12,433 nucleotides of DNA from Clostridiales bacterium (GCA_007134725.1 SLKF01000023.1:1-12433), one strand, 5' to 3'; positions 1 to 6,764 are shown, numbered from the stretch's first letter. Made by a program: numbers and translations. Notes: generated by a model not told the origin, from the sequence alone.

Positions 1-2
1 CT

Positions 3-389
3 TTTATCGAAACCCTTGAAGAATCTTTGGTTTGTCACTTTGAAAACAGGCAGTTGGAAGTCTTCCTCTCCAAACGACCTCAGCTGATGCTTGCCATCAT
101 CAAAACTCTTGGTAAAAAAATCGAAGATCAACAGGAAATGCTGGAAGAACTGGCCTTTTATGATCTTCGCCATCGGGTACTCTTTTGGCTCAAAAAACTC
201 AGTATCGAATTTGGCATTGAAGAAGGTGAATATCTGATGATTGACCTTTCCCTTAGCCATCAGGACCTGGCCAATATGGTTGGTGCTACTCGGGAAGGGG
301 TTTCAGCCACGCTTTCAGCTTTATCGAAAGAAGGGCTGATCCTTCCCGGACGCAAACAGATTCGGCTTCATCGAAGCTTAGTGGATTAG
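3..389 (+). CDS. Crp/Fnr-family transcriptional regulator, C-terminal part (5' end outside window)
   Basis: The frame is open from base 3 with no start, so the gene begins upstream; 128 residues are visible. They cover the end of the effector domain, a long dimerisation helix (around KTLGKKIEDQQEMLEEL) and the winged helix-turn-helix. The recognition region reads LSHQDLANMVGATREGVSATL, and the pattern Q-D-L-A-x-x-V-G-A-T-R-E-x-V is typical of Crp/Fnr proteins that sense redox, oxygen, nitric oxide or cyclic nucleotides and bind DNA as dimers. The effector-binding part is missing, so the signal cannot be named. One cysteine (VCHFE) is visible, but Fnr-type iron-sulfur cysteines would lie in the missing N-terminus. 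A strong hairpin terminator follows 42 bases after the stop, so the gene ends its transcription unit. The family call is confident; the target genes are unknown. Confidence 0.88.
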   Translation, partial: FIETLEESLVCHFENRQLEVFLSKRPQLMLAIIKTLGKKIEDQQEMLEELAFYDLRHRVLFWLKKLSIEFGIEEGEYLMIDLSLSHQDLANMVGATREGVSATLSALSKEGLILPGRKQIRLHRSLVD

Positions 390-430
390 TGAAAACATTT
401 CTATATAAATTATTATACAGGAATATATCT

Positions 431-470
431 AATTACTCTGTAAATTACTTTACAGAGTAATTCTTTTTTA
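431..470 (+). terminator. Intrinsic terminator of the Crp/Fnr gene
   Basis: A perfect 14-bp stem, AATTACTCTGTAAA (431-444) with its complement at 449-462, closes a 4-base loop (TTAC). It is followed by a T-rich run (463-470, CTTTTTTA). The stem is AT-rich but fully paired and lies just after the stop codon at 389. Confidence 0.85.
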
Positions 471-576
471 TAATAAACTTTTCAGGATAGACTCTAGTAA
501 TATCGATACCGAAGCCTCTTTCTTGTTCTAAAGTCCCTTATAAAAATACTGCCCAAAGTTACACCTAGGTTTTTTA

Positions 577-612
577 AACAAAAAAACTTCTTTGAGTCAA
601 AGAAGTTTTTGG
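577..612 (-). terminator. Intrinsic terminator for the DUF1538/PII operon (probably bidirectional)
   Basis: A perfect 13-bp inverted repeat, AAAAACTTCTTTG (582-594) and its complement (598-610), surrounds a 3-base loop. Read on the minus strand, the stem is followed by seven T (580-586 on the plus strand are A), so it suits the minus-strand operon whose last stop codon is at 721. On the plus strand it also ends in five T, so it could back up the terminator at 431-470. The rest of the gene-free stretch 390-720 shows only the small hairpin at 660-682. Confidence 0.8.
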
Positions 613-659
613 TAAACACACTAATTAGTTCATTTTAATGGATTATAGCAACAAATAAG

Positions 660-682
660 GGCCCTGAAATATCATCAGAGCC
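660..682 (-). other. Small RNA hairpin in the 3' untranslated region of the PII-like gene
   Basis: On the minus strand GGCTCTGA and TCAGGGCC pair over 8 bp (one G-U wobble) around a 7-base loop. It lies 39 bases after the stop codon at 721 and has no T-run behind it, so it is not a terminator itself. It could protect the transcript 3' end. The stem is short and may be chance. Confidence 0.35.
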
Positions 683-720
683 AAGTACTTGCTAATAAAA
701 AACATTCAGCTTCAGTTAAA

Positions 721-1506
721 TTACTGTATTCCATATACCTCATCAACAGACTGGACAAACATAATCCCCTTCCCAGCCTCAGCAATGCTGGATTTTTCTT
801 TGATGGCTTTTGTCACCTTCTCCGTGATATCCCTTTTAACCAGAATCATGACGATCTCTTTTTCCGGCTCGATATCAAAAGCAAAAAGCTTGCTGGTTTC
901 ATGAATTCCCGAACCTCGGGCATTAATCACCGTAGCCCCTTTGGCTCCCGATTCATTGGCTGCGTCCACCACTTCTTTAGCATTTCCACGATCCACAATT
1001 ACAAAAATCGAATGATACCTATCCATTTCCTCACCTCCACTGATGTTTTCTTCGGGCCTGACATTAGAACCGTACTTTGATCCGATAATTTGATTGACGG
1101 GAATCGAAAAAGCAATCCCGCTGTTGGGTTTATGAAACTTCAGTTTTTCCGTGACTTTCTTTAAAAACTCGGCTCCATGACTTTCCTTCCCTAAAACCAG
1201 AACAATTTCTTTTCGATAATCCGCCAGGGCTAAAAACTTTAAAATAGGATTTTGTGCGGTGCCTTTTCCCAGAATGACCGTTCCTCCGGGAATACCGCTT
1301 TCCTTAGCGATGTGAATTACTTTAGTGCCCAGTCCGTGGTGAACAATGACCACATGAAGTTTATATATTTCAGTTTGTATTGTGTTTTTCGATTCTTCAG
1401 ACTCTTTCCTGTCCATCGTATTCTTCGTCTCACTAGTATCATTCATTCCATTAGGCTTTTTTAAGCTTTTATCTTTCTTTGGAATTTTATGCTTTGTCAT
1501 TACCAT
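721..1506 (-). CDS. Tandem PII-like signalling protein (two PII-type domains)
   Basis: Two PII-like (GlnB-fold) units are seen: residues about 48-142 and 163-261. Both carry the same signature after helix 1, ESGIPGGTVILGKGT (69-83) and ESGAKGATVINARGSG (185-200), and a later strand rich in I/V (EIVLVLGKES, EIVMILVKRD). PII proteins are normally single-domain trimers of about 112 residues that bind ATP/ADP and small effectors and control transporters or enzymes; this one is a covalent pair of divergent copies. Residues 1-46 are a Lys/Ser/Glu-rich hydrophilic extension without a recognised domain. The start overlaps the end of the DUF1538 gene by 20 bases, implying translational coupling. An alternative ATG at 1500 (Met3) sits 9 bases after GGGGG and may be the true start. 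An internal ribosome site and ATG occur before domain 2 (Met161). The inferred role is control of the DUF1538 transporter. Confidence 0.82.
   Translation of the reverse strand: MVMTKHKIPKKDKSLKKPNGMNDTSETKNTMDRKESEESKNTIQTEIYKLHVVIVHHGLGTKVIHIAKESGIPGGTVILGKGTAQNPILKFLALADYRKEIVLVLGKESHGAEFLKKVTEKLKFHKPNSGIAFSIPVNQIIGSKYGSNVRPEENISGGEEMDRYHSIFVIVDRGNAKEVVDAANESGAKGATVINARGSGIHETSKLFAFDIEPEKEIVMILVKRDITEKVTKAIKEKSSIAEAGKGIMFVQSVDEVYGIQ
1024..1038 (-). promoter_or_regulatory. Internal ribosome binding site and ATG before the second PII domain
   Basis: Reading the minus strand, GGAGGTGAGGAA is followed directly by ATG (codon 161 of the tandem PII protein), giving 7 bases between GGAGG and ATG. 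This is as good as the sites before true starts in this window. Translation from here would yield a 101-residue single PII-like protein starting MDRYHSIFVIV, close to the usual PII length and N-terminus. It may be an active second start or a relic of a gene fusion; the bases also encode the linker Ser-Gly-Gly-Glu-Glu, so chance is possible. Confidence 0.5.
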
Positions 1507-2980
1507 CCACCCCCTTTTTCACGGTTTTTAATTTAAAGAATGTTCCCAGAATCTGCAGGGTGATAATAGGCATTAAGGCCACCATGGCAATCATGCCAAA
1601 CCCGTCTATTAGCACATCCGCGGTGGGATGGTTGTAGGCCGCCCCGTTAATAAATGCCAGGATAAAGGTAGCCGTCATAGGCCCTGTGGCCACCCCTCCC
1701 GCATCAAAGGCGATCCCGATAAAAAGTTTTGGCGTGATAAAAGTCAGTGCCAAAGCAATCATGTAGCCGATTAATAAGTAATGCCACAGCTCTATTCCAC
1801 TAACCACGATCCGAAGCAGAGATAGGGATATGGCTAGTCCTACCCCAAGGGCCAGTGCCCCAAGAACAATGTTTTTCTTTACATACCCGGAGGTGACGTC
1901 TTCAATTTGATGAGTTAAAACGTAGACCGCAGGTTCTGCTAAAATCGTGGCCACTCCGAGAATAAATCCAATCATAATTAAATAAAAGTAACTATCCAAA
2001 CCGACTAGATAGGCGCCGATTTGGCTGCCTACCGCCATAAATCCCGTATTTACACCGACCAAGAACAGGCTTAACCCGATCATGGCGTAGATAAAGCCCA
2101 GAGTCATTCTTCGCAGAGCATCTTTTTTAATGGGCCAGGTGAAACGGACCAGCAAAAAGATGGCAATCAAGGGTACAAAGACAAAAAGACTTTCTAAAAA
2201 TGCACCGGGGATGGCACTGATAAAAGCTCCCATTACGGAACCTTCCAGAGGGATCTCCACGATTTCCACTTCAGCAAAATCCTGAACCTCTGTAAAAAGA
2301 TTGAGAATCATCACGGAGATAACCGCTCCCACAGAGACGATGGCTACCAGCCCAAAACTGTCTTTTTCTGAGGCTTTGCTATCCTTTTTCATGGCGGTAA
2401 TTCCGAGAGACAGGGACAGAATAAAAGGCACCGCCAAGACCCCGGTGGTGGAGCCGGAACTGTCAAAGGCAATGGCTAGAAATTCCGGAGACGTAAAAAT
2501 ACCCAACAGAAAAATTACCCCGTAGGACGCCAGGAGAATAATATGTAAGGGAATATTATAAATTAATCGGAAAAATCCTAGAATCATAAAAATACCGATA
2601 CCCAATGATACCACCGTTAGAATTGTAAAACTGGAAATGACTCCGGCGGTTAGGGCGTCGATCTGATTGCCGAGAATCAACAATCCGGGCTCCGCGATAG
2701 ATATGATAAACCCTAAAATAAATGCAGCAACAATTACCAACCATAGTTTATTTTTCTTTGTAATCACAGAGCTAAGAAGAGACCCCAAAGGAGCAATTCC
2801 CAGATCCACTCCGATTAAAAAAAAGGTCAGTCCCAATAATATAAACACCGAACCCACCAAAAATTTTCCCATCAAATGATTATCTATAGGAACAATAGTC
2901 AGTCTAAGAATAATGACAATTAACGTAATGGGAAGTATGGCAAAGAATACTTCCTTGATTTTTTCACTGAAAATATTCAC
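1487..2980 (-). CDS. DUF1538 polytopic membrane protein (duplicated; UmpAB-like putative cation/proton antiporter)
   Basis: A 497-residue, very hydrophobic protein made of two homologous halves. Paired motifs are FLIGVDLGIAPLGS (54-67) with FLVGVNTGFMAVGS (306-319), IAEPG (95-99) with LAEPA (347-351), and AFDSSGSTTG (171-180) with AFDAGGVATG (424-433). The conserved acids Glu97/Glu349 and Asp173/Asp426 lie in membrane stretches and are good candidates for ion coupling. Each half is a DUF1538 domain. In Halomonas a DUF1538 pair named UmpAB was reported as a Na+(Li+,K+)/H+ antiporter; here both domains sit in one chain. That transport role is borrowed from memory of the family, not shown here. 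A hydrophilic patch near residues 197-208 and acidic residues near 231-246 separate the halves. The start is GTG, 6 bases after AGGAGG. The gene has its own promoter and overlaps the PII-like gene, which probably regulates it. Confidence 0.82.
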   Translation of the reverse strand: MNIFSEKIKEVFFAILPITLIVIILRLTIVPIDNHLMGKFLVGSVFILLGLTFFLIGVDLGIAPLGSLLSSVITKKNKLWLVIVAAFILGFIISIAEPGLLILGNQIDALTAGVISSFTILTVVSLGIGIFMILGFFRLIYNIPLHIILLASYGVIFLLGIFTSPEFLAIAFDSSGSTTGVLAVPFILSLSLGITAMKKDSKASEKDSFGLVAIVSVGAVISVMILNLFTEVQDFAEVEIVEIPLEGSVMGAFISAIPGAFLESLFVFVPLIAIFLLVRFTWPIKKDALRRMTLGFIYAMIGLSLFLVGVNTGFMAVGSQIGAYLVGLDSYFYLIMIGFILGVATILAEPAVYVLTHQIEDVTSGYVKKNIVLGALALGVGLAISLSLLRIVVSGIELWHYLLIGYMIALALTFITPKLFIGIAFDAGGVATGPMTATFILAFINGAAYNHPTADVLIDGFGMIAMVALMPIITLQILGTFFKLKTVKKGVDGNDKA

Positions 2981-3014
2981 GATACCCCTCCTTGGTGCTT
3001 CACGCTTTTCTTAA

Positions 3015-3043
3015 ATTATAGGACAGTTCACCTACTTATGCAA
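3015..3043 (-). promoter_or_regulatory. Sigma-A-type promoter for the DUF1538-PII operon
   Basis: On the minus strand TTGCAT (3038-3043) and TATAAT (3015-3020) are separated by exactly 17 bases. Transcription would start near 3008, leaving about 28 bases before the GTG start at 2980, just enough for the ribosome site. It lies in the 83-base gap after the FMN-binding gene, so the DUF1538-PII pair can be expressed separately from it. Confidence 0.7.
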
Positions 3044-3063
3044 TTGGAGTAAGCATACGATCC

Positions 3064-3456
3064 TTATTCCACCGGACTGCTTTTGAGTGCCCTTTCAATT
3101 GCCTTAAGGTAAGCCTTACTGGAAACCGTAGCCCGAGATACCATATCCACCGCTAAGGTTTGATCTGCTACTACGCGTTCATAGATTTTTTTTCTAGCTT
3201 CTTCATGTTTGAATCCTTTAATCAATCGAATATCGGTAATCCTTCCGTTTTCTAAGGTGACTTCCACTTCGTTGGACCATCTTCTAAAATCATGTTCTCC
3301 CACGTACACTCCATCATCTAACGCAGCAATATCAACCGTTTTTATGGTGATGGCTTTTCCTTCCTCCAGACCCCGTGTTGCGAAAAACAATCCTGATAGA
3401 CCCACCAACATAAAAACTCCAACCATAACTCCTAATATCTTAAAACCTCTTTTCAT
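3064..3456 (-). CDS. Membrane-anchored FMN-binding domain protein
   Basis: A 130-residue protein with an N-terminal hydrophobic segment (about residues 6-27, after MKRGFK) that is probably an uncleaved anchor or signal, followed by a compact FMN_bind-type domain. Diagnostic pieces are DDGVYVGEHDFRRWSNEVEV (47-66), ENGRITDIRLI (69-79) and, near the end, VDMVSRATVSS (103-113). In this family the last motif, normally S-G-A-T-x-x-S/T, carries FMN attached covalently to the final Ser/Thr by the ApbE transferase; here that would be Ser113. The usual Gly is Arg108, so flavinylation is not certain. Such proteins act outside the membrane in electron transfer to quinone-linked or extracellular acceptors. 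The start ATG follows GGAGAGGAAG. No ApbE gene or partner oxidoreductase is in view, and the gene may be transcribed alone. Confidence 0.78.
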   Translation of the reverse strand: MKRGFKILGVMVGVFMLVGLSGLFFATRGLEEGKAITIKTVDIAALDDGVYVGEHDFRRWSNEVEVTLENGRITDIRLIKGFKHEEARKKIYERVVADQTLAVDMVSRATVSSKAYLKAIERALKSSPVE

Positions 3457-3490
3457 TTTACTCTTCCTCTCCGATGAAATTTATTTTTAG

Positions 3491-3523
3491 TTTCCTGATG
3501 GATTATACGTTTCCTGATGGATT
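3491..3523. repeat. Tandem 14-bp direct repeat upstream of the FMN-binding gene
   Basis: TTTCCTGATGGATT occurs twice, at 3491-3504 and 3510-3523, a 19-base period. A TATAAT for the minus strand (3502-3507) lies at the junction, 46 bases before the FMN-binding start, without a clear -35 at the right distance. Two identical sites over a promoter suggest a regulator binding site, for an activator or repressor of the FMN-binding gene. Confidence 0.6.
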
Positions 3524-3635
3524 CAACATTATCTTGTTCATAGTTTATTTAATCAATTTTCTGTTATAAAGTCAATGATTAGTGATTCCATTCACAATAT
3601 TTTAACAAGTCCCTTCTCCTCAAATTCCCAAATTA

Positions 3636-3644
3636 TGATATAAT
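3636..3644 (+). promoter_or_regulatory. Extended -10 promoter before the first YfcC gene
   Basis: TGATATAAT is a full extended -10 element (TGnTATAAT). No good -35 is seen 16-18 bases upstream, which is normal for extended -10 promoters. Transcription near 3651 gives a leader of about 47 bases containing AGGGAGGT (3683-3690) and a TTG start at 3698. The gene-free stretch 3524-3635 holds no other clear signal. Confidence 0.55.
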
Positions 3645-3697
3645 ACTTTTTAACAACGGTTTTTCAACCACGTCAAAGCTATAGGGAGGTTCTGTAC

Positions 3698-5086
3698 TTG
3701 AAAAAAATCCGATTTCCACACTCTTACGTGTTGATCTTTTACGTCATAGTTATTGTGACCCTGCTTACATATATTTTACCCGCCGGCAGTTTTGAACGGG
3801 CTGTGGATACGGAAACCGGCATCACTTATGTGGTCGCGGACTCCTTTCAAAAGCTGGATCGGAACCCCGTAACTCCCTTTAGCATGTTTACCGGGATTTT
3901 GGAAGGTATGCTGGACGCCGCCGATGTCATCTTTTTTGTATTAATTGTAGGAGGTGCCTTCGGAGTCATTCATAAAACCGGAGCCCTGACCATCTTCCTG
4001 GGCCATATCGCTCGGCTGAATCAGCGACGGGGAAAAATATTAATCATTTTGATTATGATTGTTTTTTCCTTATTCGGGACTTTTTTCGGCACCGCCGAGG
4101 AGGCCCTCCCCCTCTATCCCATTTTCATATCCGTGGCGCTTGCTCTGGGTTACGACGCTTTCACAGGAGTTGCCATGATTCTTCTAGGCACCGGGGCGGG
4201 CTTTGCTGCAGGGATATTTAACCCCTTTACCACCGGAGTTGCACAAATTTTAGCGGAACTGCCACTGTTTTCCGGGTACTGGTTTCGAATTTTAGCCTAT
4301 TTCCTTCTATTATTGCCCACAATATATTACGTTTTGCGCTATGTAAAAAAAATTGAACGGGACCCAAGCTCCAGTCTCACTTATGAAGGGGATCAATATC
4401 GAAATAAACAGTTGAACTTTGATAATATCCCGAAATTACAAAAAGAACATATCCGAGTCCTTCTGGTTATGGCCTTATCCATGATTTTTTTAATTTATAT
4501 CATCTCCTTTTGGGAGTACTCTTCCGCAAGAATGGCTGCGGTGTTTATCATCATGGGCATTCTATCCGGAATCGCAGCAAAGCTGGATTCCTCAGTGATC
4601 GCCTCGGAATTTATAAAGGGTTCGTCAAATATTGTTTACGGGGCCCTGATCATCGGTCTGGCTAGAGGAATTTCCGTCATCATGGAAAACGGGGATATTT
4701 TAGATTCTTTAATCTATTACCTGGCTACAAGCATTGAAGGTTTTGGGACCCTAGGCGTCGGTGTGGGTATGTTCCTTGTTCAAAGCTTCATAAACATCTT
4801 TATTTCATCAGGAAGCGGTCAAGCCGCTGCCGTAATTCCCATTATGAAATCCATTGGAGATCTAACGGATCTCAGTCGTCAAACCGTGGTGCTTGCCTAT
4901 CAGTTCGGAGACGGTTTTTCAAATATCATCAGTCCCACTTCCGGTTATTTTATGGCGGCCCTGGCCATTGGAAGAATCAACTGGAAAAAATGGGCAATCT
5001 GGGTGCTTCCCTTATTTCTTTATTGGTGTATTGCAGGGGTTTTTCTAATTATTTTGTCCATTCTTATACAACTAGGTCCGTACTAG
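3698..5086 (+). CDS. YfcC-family (DcuC-like) carrier, first copy
   Basis: A 462-residue integral membrane protein of the YfcC/DcuC group of ion-coupled transporters. Landmarks are LPAGSFER near residue 27, AEEALPLYP (133-141), NPFT (175-178), SGSGQAA (371-377) and QFGDGFSNIISPTSGYF (402-418). The repeated helical hairpins with SGSGQ and SPTSG motifs are expected to form the substrate pore. A hydrophilic loop near 214-253 splits the two membrane halves. YfcC relatives include amino-acid exchangers in streptococcal arginine deiminase operons, which also carry an M20 peptidase, so an amino acid or peptide substrate fits; dicarboxylates are an alternative. The start is TTG, 8 bases after AGGGAGG; no ATG nearby is better placed. 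It is followed after 26 bases by the ArsR-like gene and is about half identical by eye to the second YfcC copy. Confidence 0.85.
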   Translation: MKKIRFPHSYVLIFYVIVIVTLLTYILPAGSFERAVDTETGITYVVADSFQKLDRNPVTPFSMFTGILEGMLDAADVIFFVLIVGGAFGVIHKTGALTIFLGHIARLNQRRGKILIILIMIVFSLFGTFFGTAEEALPLYPIFISVALALGYDAFTGVAMILLGTGAGFAAGIFNPFTTGVAQILAELPLFSGYWFRILAYFLLLLPTIYYVLRYVKKIERDPSSSLTYEGDQYRNKQLNFDNIPKLQKEHIRVLLVMALSMIFLIYIISFWEYSSARMAAVFIIMGILSGIAAKLDSSVIASEFIKGSSNIVYGALIIGLARGISVIMENGDILDSLIYYLATSIEGFGTLGVGVGMFLVQSFINIFISSGSGQAAAVIPIMKSIGDLTDLSRQTVVLAYQFGDGFSNIISPTSGYFMAALAIGRINWKKWAIWVLPLFLYWCIAGVFLIILSILIQLGPY

Positions 5087-5112
5087 TACTATAAAATTAT
5101 TGGGGTGTTGAT

Positions 5113-5397
5113 ATGTCCGGAATAAATGAAAATGCCATAGATACCGAGGTTATGAAGGCCTTATCCGATGAAACCCGGGTGGATATCCTGTATATCATCG
5201 GGAATAGTGAAATCAATGTCAATGAAATAGCCAAAAACTGCAAAGTTTCACGCCCTACCATCTCGCATCATCTACAGATTATGAAGCGGGCGGGAATTTT
5301 AACGTCGAGAAAAAGCGGTAAGGAGATTTACTACTCCATTAACAAATACAAACTCACTTCCCTTGCAGAAACCATTCTTTCTTTTATTTCCTGGTAG
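5113..5397 (+). CDS. ArsR-type winged-helix regulator
   Basis: A 94-residue protein that is almost entirely a winged helix-turn-helix. It opens with MKALSDETRVDILYII (14-29), the usual ArsR helix, then NEIAKNCKVSRPTISHHLQIMKRAG as the DNA-reading helices (37-61), and a wing GKEIYYSIN (69-77). The metal-sensing ELCVCD motif of ArsR/SmtB sensors is replaced by INVNEIA, and the only cysteine is Cys43, so a metal ligand set is absent from this helix; the signal is more likely a metabolite or redox change. It lies 26 bases after the YfcC gene with GGGGTG before the ATG, so the two form an operon. It may control that operon and the M20-YfcC pair downstream. The family call is firm; the targets are inferred from position. 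Confidence 0.88.
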   Translation: MSGINENAIDTEVMKALSDETRVDILYIIGNSEINVNEIAKNCKVSRPTISHHLQIMKRAGILTSRKSGKEIYYSINKYKLTSLAETILSFISW

Positions 5398-5462
5398 TAA
5401 TTCCCTTGCTTTGAAAGTATTGGTGTGAATAAAATATCATTTCAGAAAATTTCATAAATTAG

Positions 5463-5478
5463 GTTGATAAACTTCAAC
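5463..5478. promoter_or_regulatory. Candidate operator between -35 and -10 of the M20 promoter
   Basis: GTTGA (5463-5467) and TCAAC (5474-5478) form an inverted repeat with a 6-base spacer. It covers the -35 box and part of the spacer, a repressor-like position. ArsR-type proteins bind such short palindromes and one is encoded immediately upstream. The link is inference; the half-sites are only 5 bp. Confidence 0.35.
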
Positions 5479-5492
5479 GGATAAAGTATAAT
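5464..5492 (+). promoter_or_regulatory. Sigma-A-type promoter upstream of the M20 hydrolase gene
   Basis: TTGATA (5464-5469) and TATAAT (5487-5492) are 17 bases apart, a near-consensus arrangement. Transcription would begin near 5499, about 90 bases before the ATG. A terminator-like hairpin begins only about 5 bases later, so its use for the M20 gene is uncertain. Confidence 0.65.
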
Positions 5493-5503
5493 CAGAATTA
5501 ACA

Positions 5504-5531
5504 TCGCAGTGGAGCCCATTGTGATTTTTTT
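5504..5531 (+). terminator. Terminator-like hairpin in front of the M20 gene
   Basis: TCGCAGTGG (5504-5512) pairs with CCATTGTGA (5516-5524) over 9 bp with two G-U wobbles and a 3-base loop, followed at once by seven T (5525-5531). It could end the YfcC-ArsR transcript, or be a very early attenuator for transcripts starting near 5499. Confidence 0.5.
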
Positions 5532-5588
5532 AAAAAGAACGCGTCGATATACTTAAACCTATCTAATTGTTAAGGAGGTGGAGAAATT

Positions 5589-6764
5589 ATGGAACAATGG
5601 ATGACTAAAGATGAAGTGATTCAACTAGCAGAAAAGCTGGTATCCATTGAAAGTCACAAGGCTTATGCAAAACAGGAATCGGAGATTGCAGGCTTTATTC
5701 AGGAACTCTTAGAAAAAGAAGGAATTTCCACAGAGATGGAAGAGGTGGAACCTCTGAGACCCAATGTTTACGGATTTCTCTCAGGTAAGGAAGATCAGCA
5801 CTATTTAATGTTTAACGGTCATACTGATACAGTGCCGGCCTTTAACATGGACTATCCCCCATTCAAACCCTTTATTAAAGACGGCAAACTATTTGGTCGG
5901 GGCTCCGTGGATATGAAAGGTGCTCTTGCCGCCATGCTTTCCGCTATGATTGCAGTTAAACGAAAAGGATCCATTTTGAAAAAAGGTGTCGTTTTCGCCG
6001 GTGTCATTGATGAAGAACAGGCCTGCAAAGGAACAGAACAGATTGTTCGAACCGGTAAGATTAAACCCAAACTTGCGGTAATCGGTGAACCCACAAATCT
6101 TGAAACCGCCATCGCCCATAAAGGGATGGAGTGGATTGAGGTGACCTTTAAAGGTCGAGCAACCCATGGAAGTCGTCCGAAAGAAGGCATCAATGCCATT
6201 TATCTGGCCAATGAATTCTTAAGCCTACTGAAAAATGAATTGGAACCCAAGATTGACCAAAAAACCTATCCCCTACTGGGTGCGGGAACCATCAATCCCG
6301 GCGTCATTAAAGGGGGCGACGATCCTAATATTGTCCCGGATCGATGCGTAGTACAAATGGATCGTCGTTATCTTCCCAGTGAAACCGTAAAAGAAGTCTA
6401 TCAGGAAATTGAAGATCTGGCCAAGAGGGTGATTGAAAAGCTTGGAGGGGATTTTTCCATTCGTCGGATGGCTGAAGAAACCGCAGCCCTTTACAACATG
6501 CCCCATAGCATAGACCCGGATCATATTCTTGTGACCGAGGCTCTACGGATTACCGAGGAGGTCACCAAGGTTAAAGGTGCGCCTGTAGCTTTCCCCGGAT
6601 GGAGTGATGGTGCTCAGCTCAGCAACAACATCGGCACCGAAGCTATTGTTATAGGACCAGGAGATATTTCCCAGGCCCATTCCAACGATGAATTTTGCAG
6701 CACGGATCAAATTTGGCAGGCAACACAGATTTACTTTGAAATGATTCAGTCTCTTTGTAAGTAA
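5589..6764 (+). CDS. M20-family metallo-hydrolase (ArgE/DapE/ACY1-type deacylase or peptidase)
   Basis: A 391-residue cytoplasmic enzyme with the full two-zinc active site of the M20 group. His78 and Asp80 lie in GHTDTVP, Asp108 in GRGSVDMKG, Glu142 (general base) and Glu143 in DEEQACKGTE, Glu167 in GEPT, and His374 in AHSNDEF. His193 in ATHGSRP sits in the inserted dimerisation (lid) domain, about 175-290. These enzymes cleave amide bonds of N-acetylornithine, N-succinyl-diaminopimelate, other N-acyl amino acids or dipeptides; the sequence alone does not tell which. No arginine or lysine biosynthesis genes are adjacent. Being 59 bases upstream of a YfcC carrier and downstream of another argues for catabolism of an imported compound. 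The start ATG is preceded by an ideal AAGGAGGTG (5572-5580). No signal peptide is seen. Confidence 0.87.
   Translation: MEQWMTKDEVIQLAEKLVSIESHKAYAKQESEIAGFIQELLEKEGISTEMEEVEPLRPNVYGFLSGKEDQHYLMFNGHTDTVPAFNMDYPPFKPFIKDGKLFGRGSVDMKGALAAMLSAMIAVKRKGSILKKGVVFAGVIDEEQACKGTEQIVRTGKIKPKLAVIGEPTNLETAIAHKGMEWIEVTFKGRATHGSRPKEGINAIYLANEFLSLLKNELEPKIDQKTYPLLGAGTINPGVIKGGDDPNIVPDRCVVQMDRRYLPSETVKEVYQEIEDLAKRVIEKLGGDFSIRRMAEETAALYNMPHSIDPDHILVTEALRITEEVTKVKGAPVAFPGWSDGAQLSNNIGTEAIVIGPGDISQAHSNDEFCSTDQIWQATQIYFEMIQSLCK

Noticed and set aside
689..904. Plus-strand open frame antisense to the PII-like gene
   Set aside because: No ribosome site or protein-like features, and it mirrors a well-supported coding frame on the other strand.
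5499..5588. Riboswitch or T-box in the M20 leader
   Set aside because: The leader is about 90 bases, holds one small hairpin, and shows no conserved T-box or riboswitch core.
5852..6199. Minus-strand open frame across the M20 gene
   Set aside because: Shadow of a strongly conserved coding sequence, with no start signals of its own.
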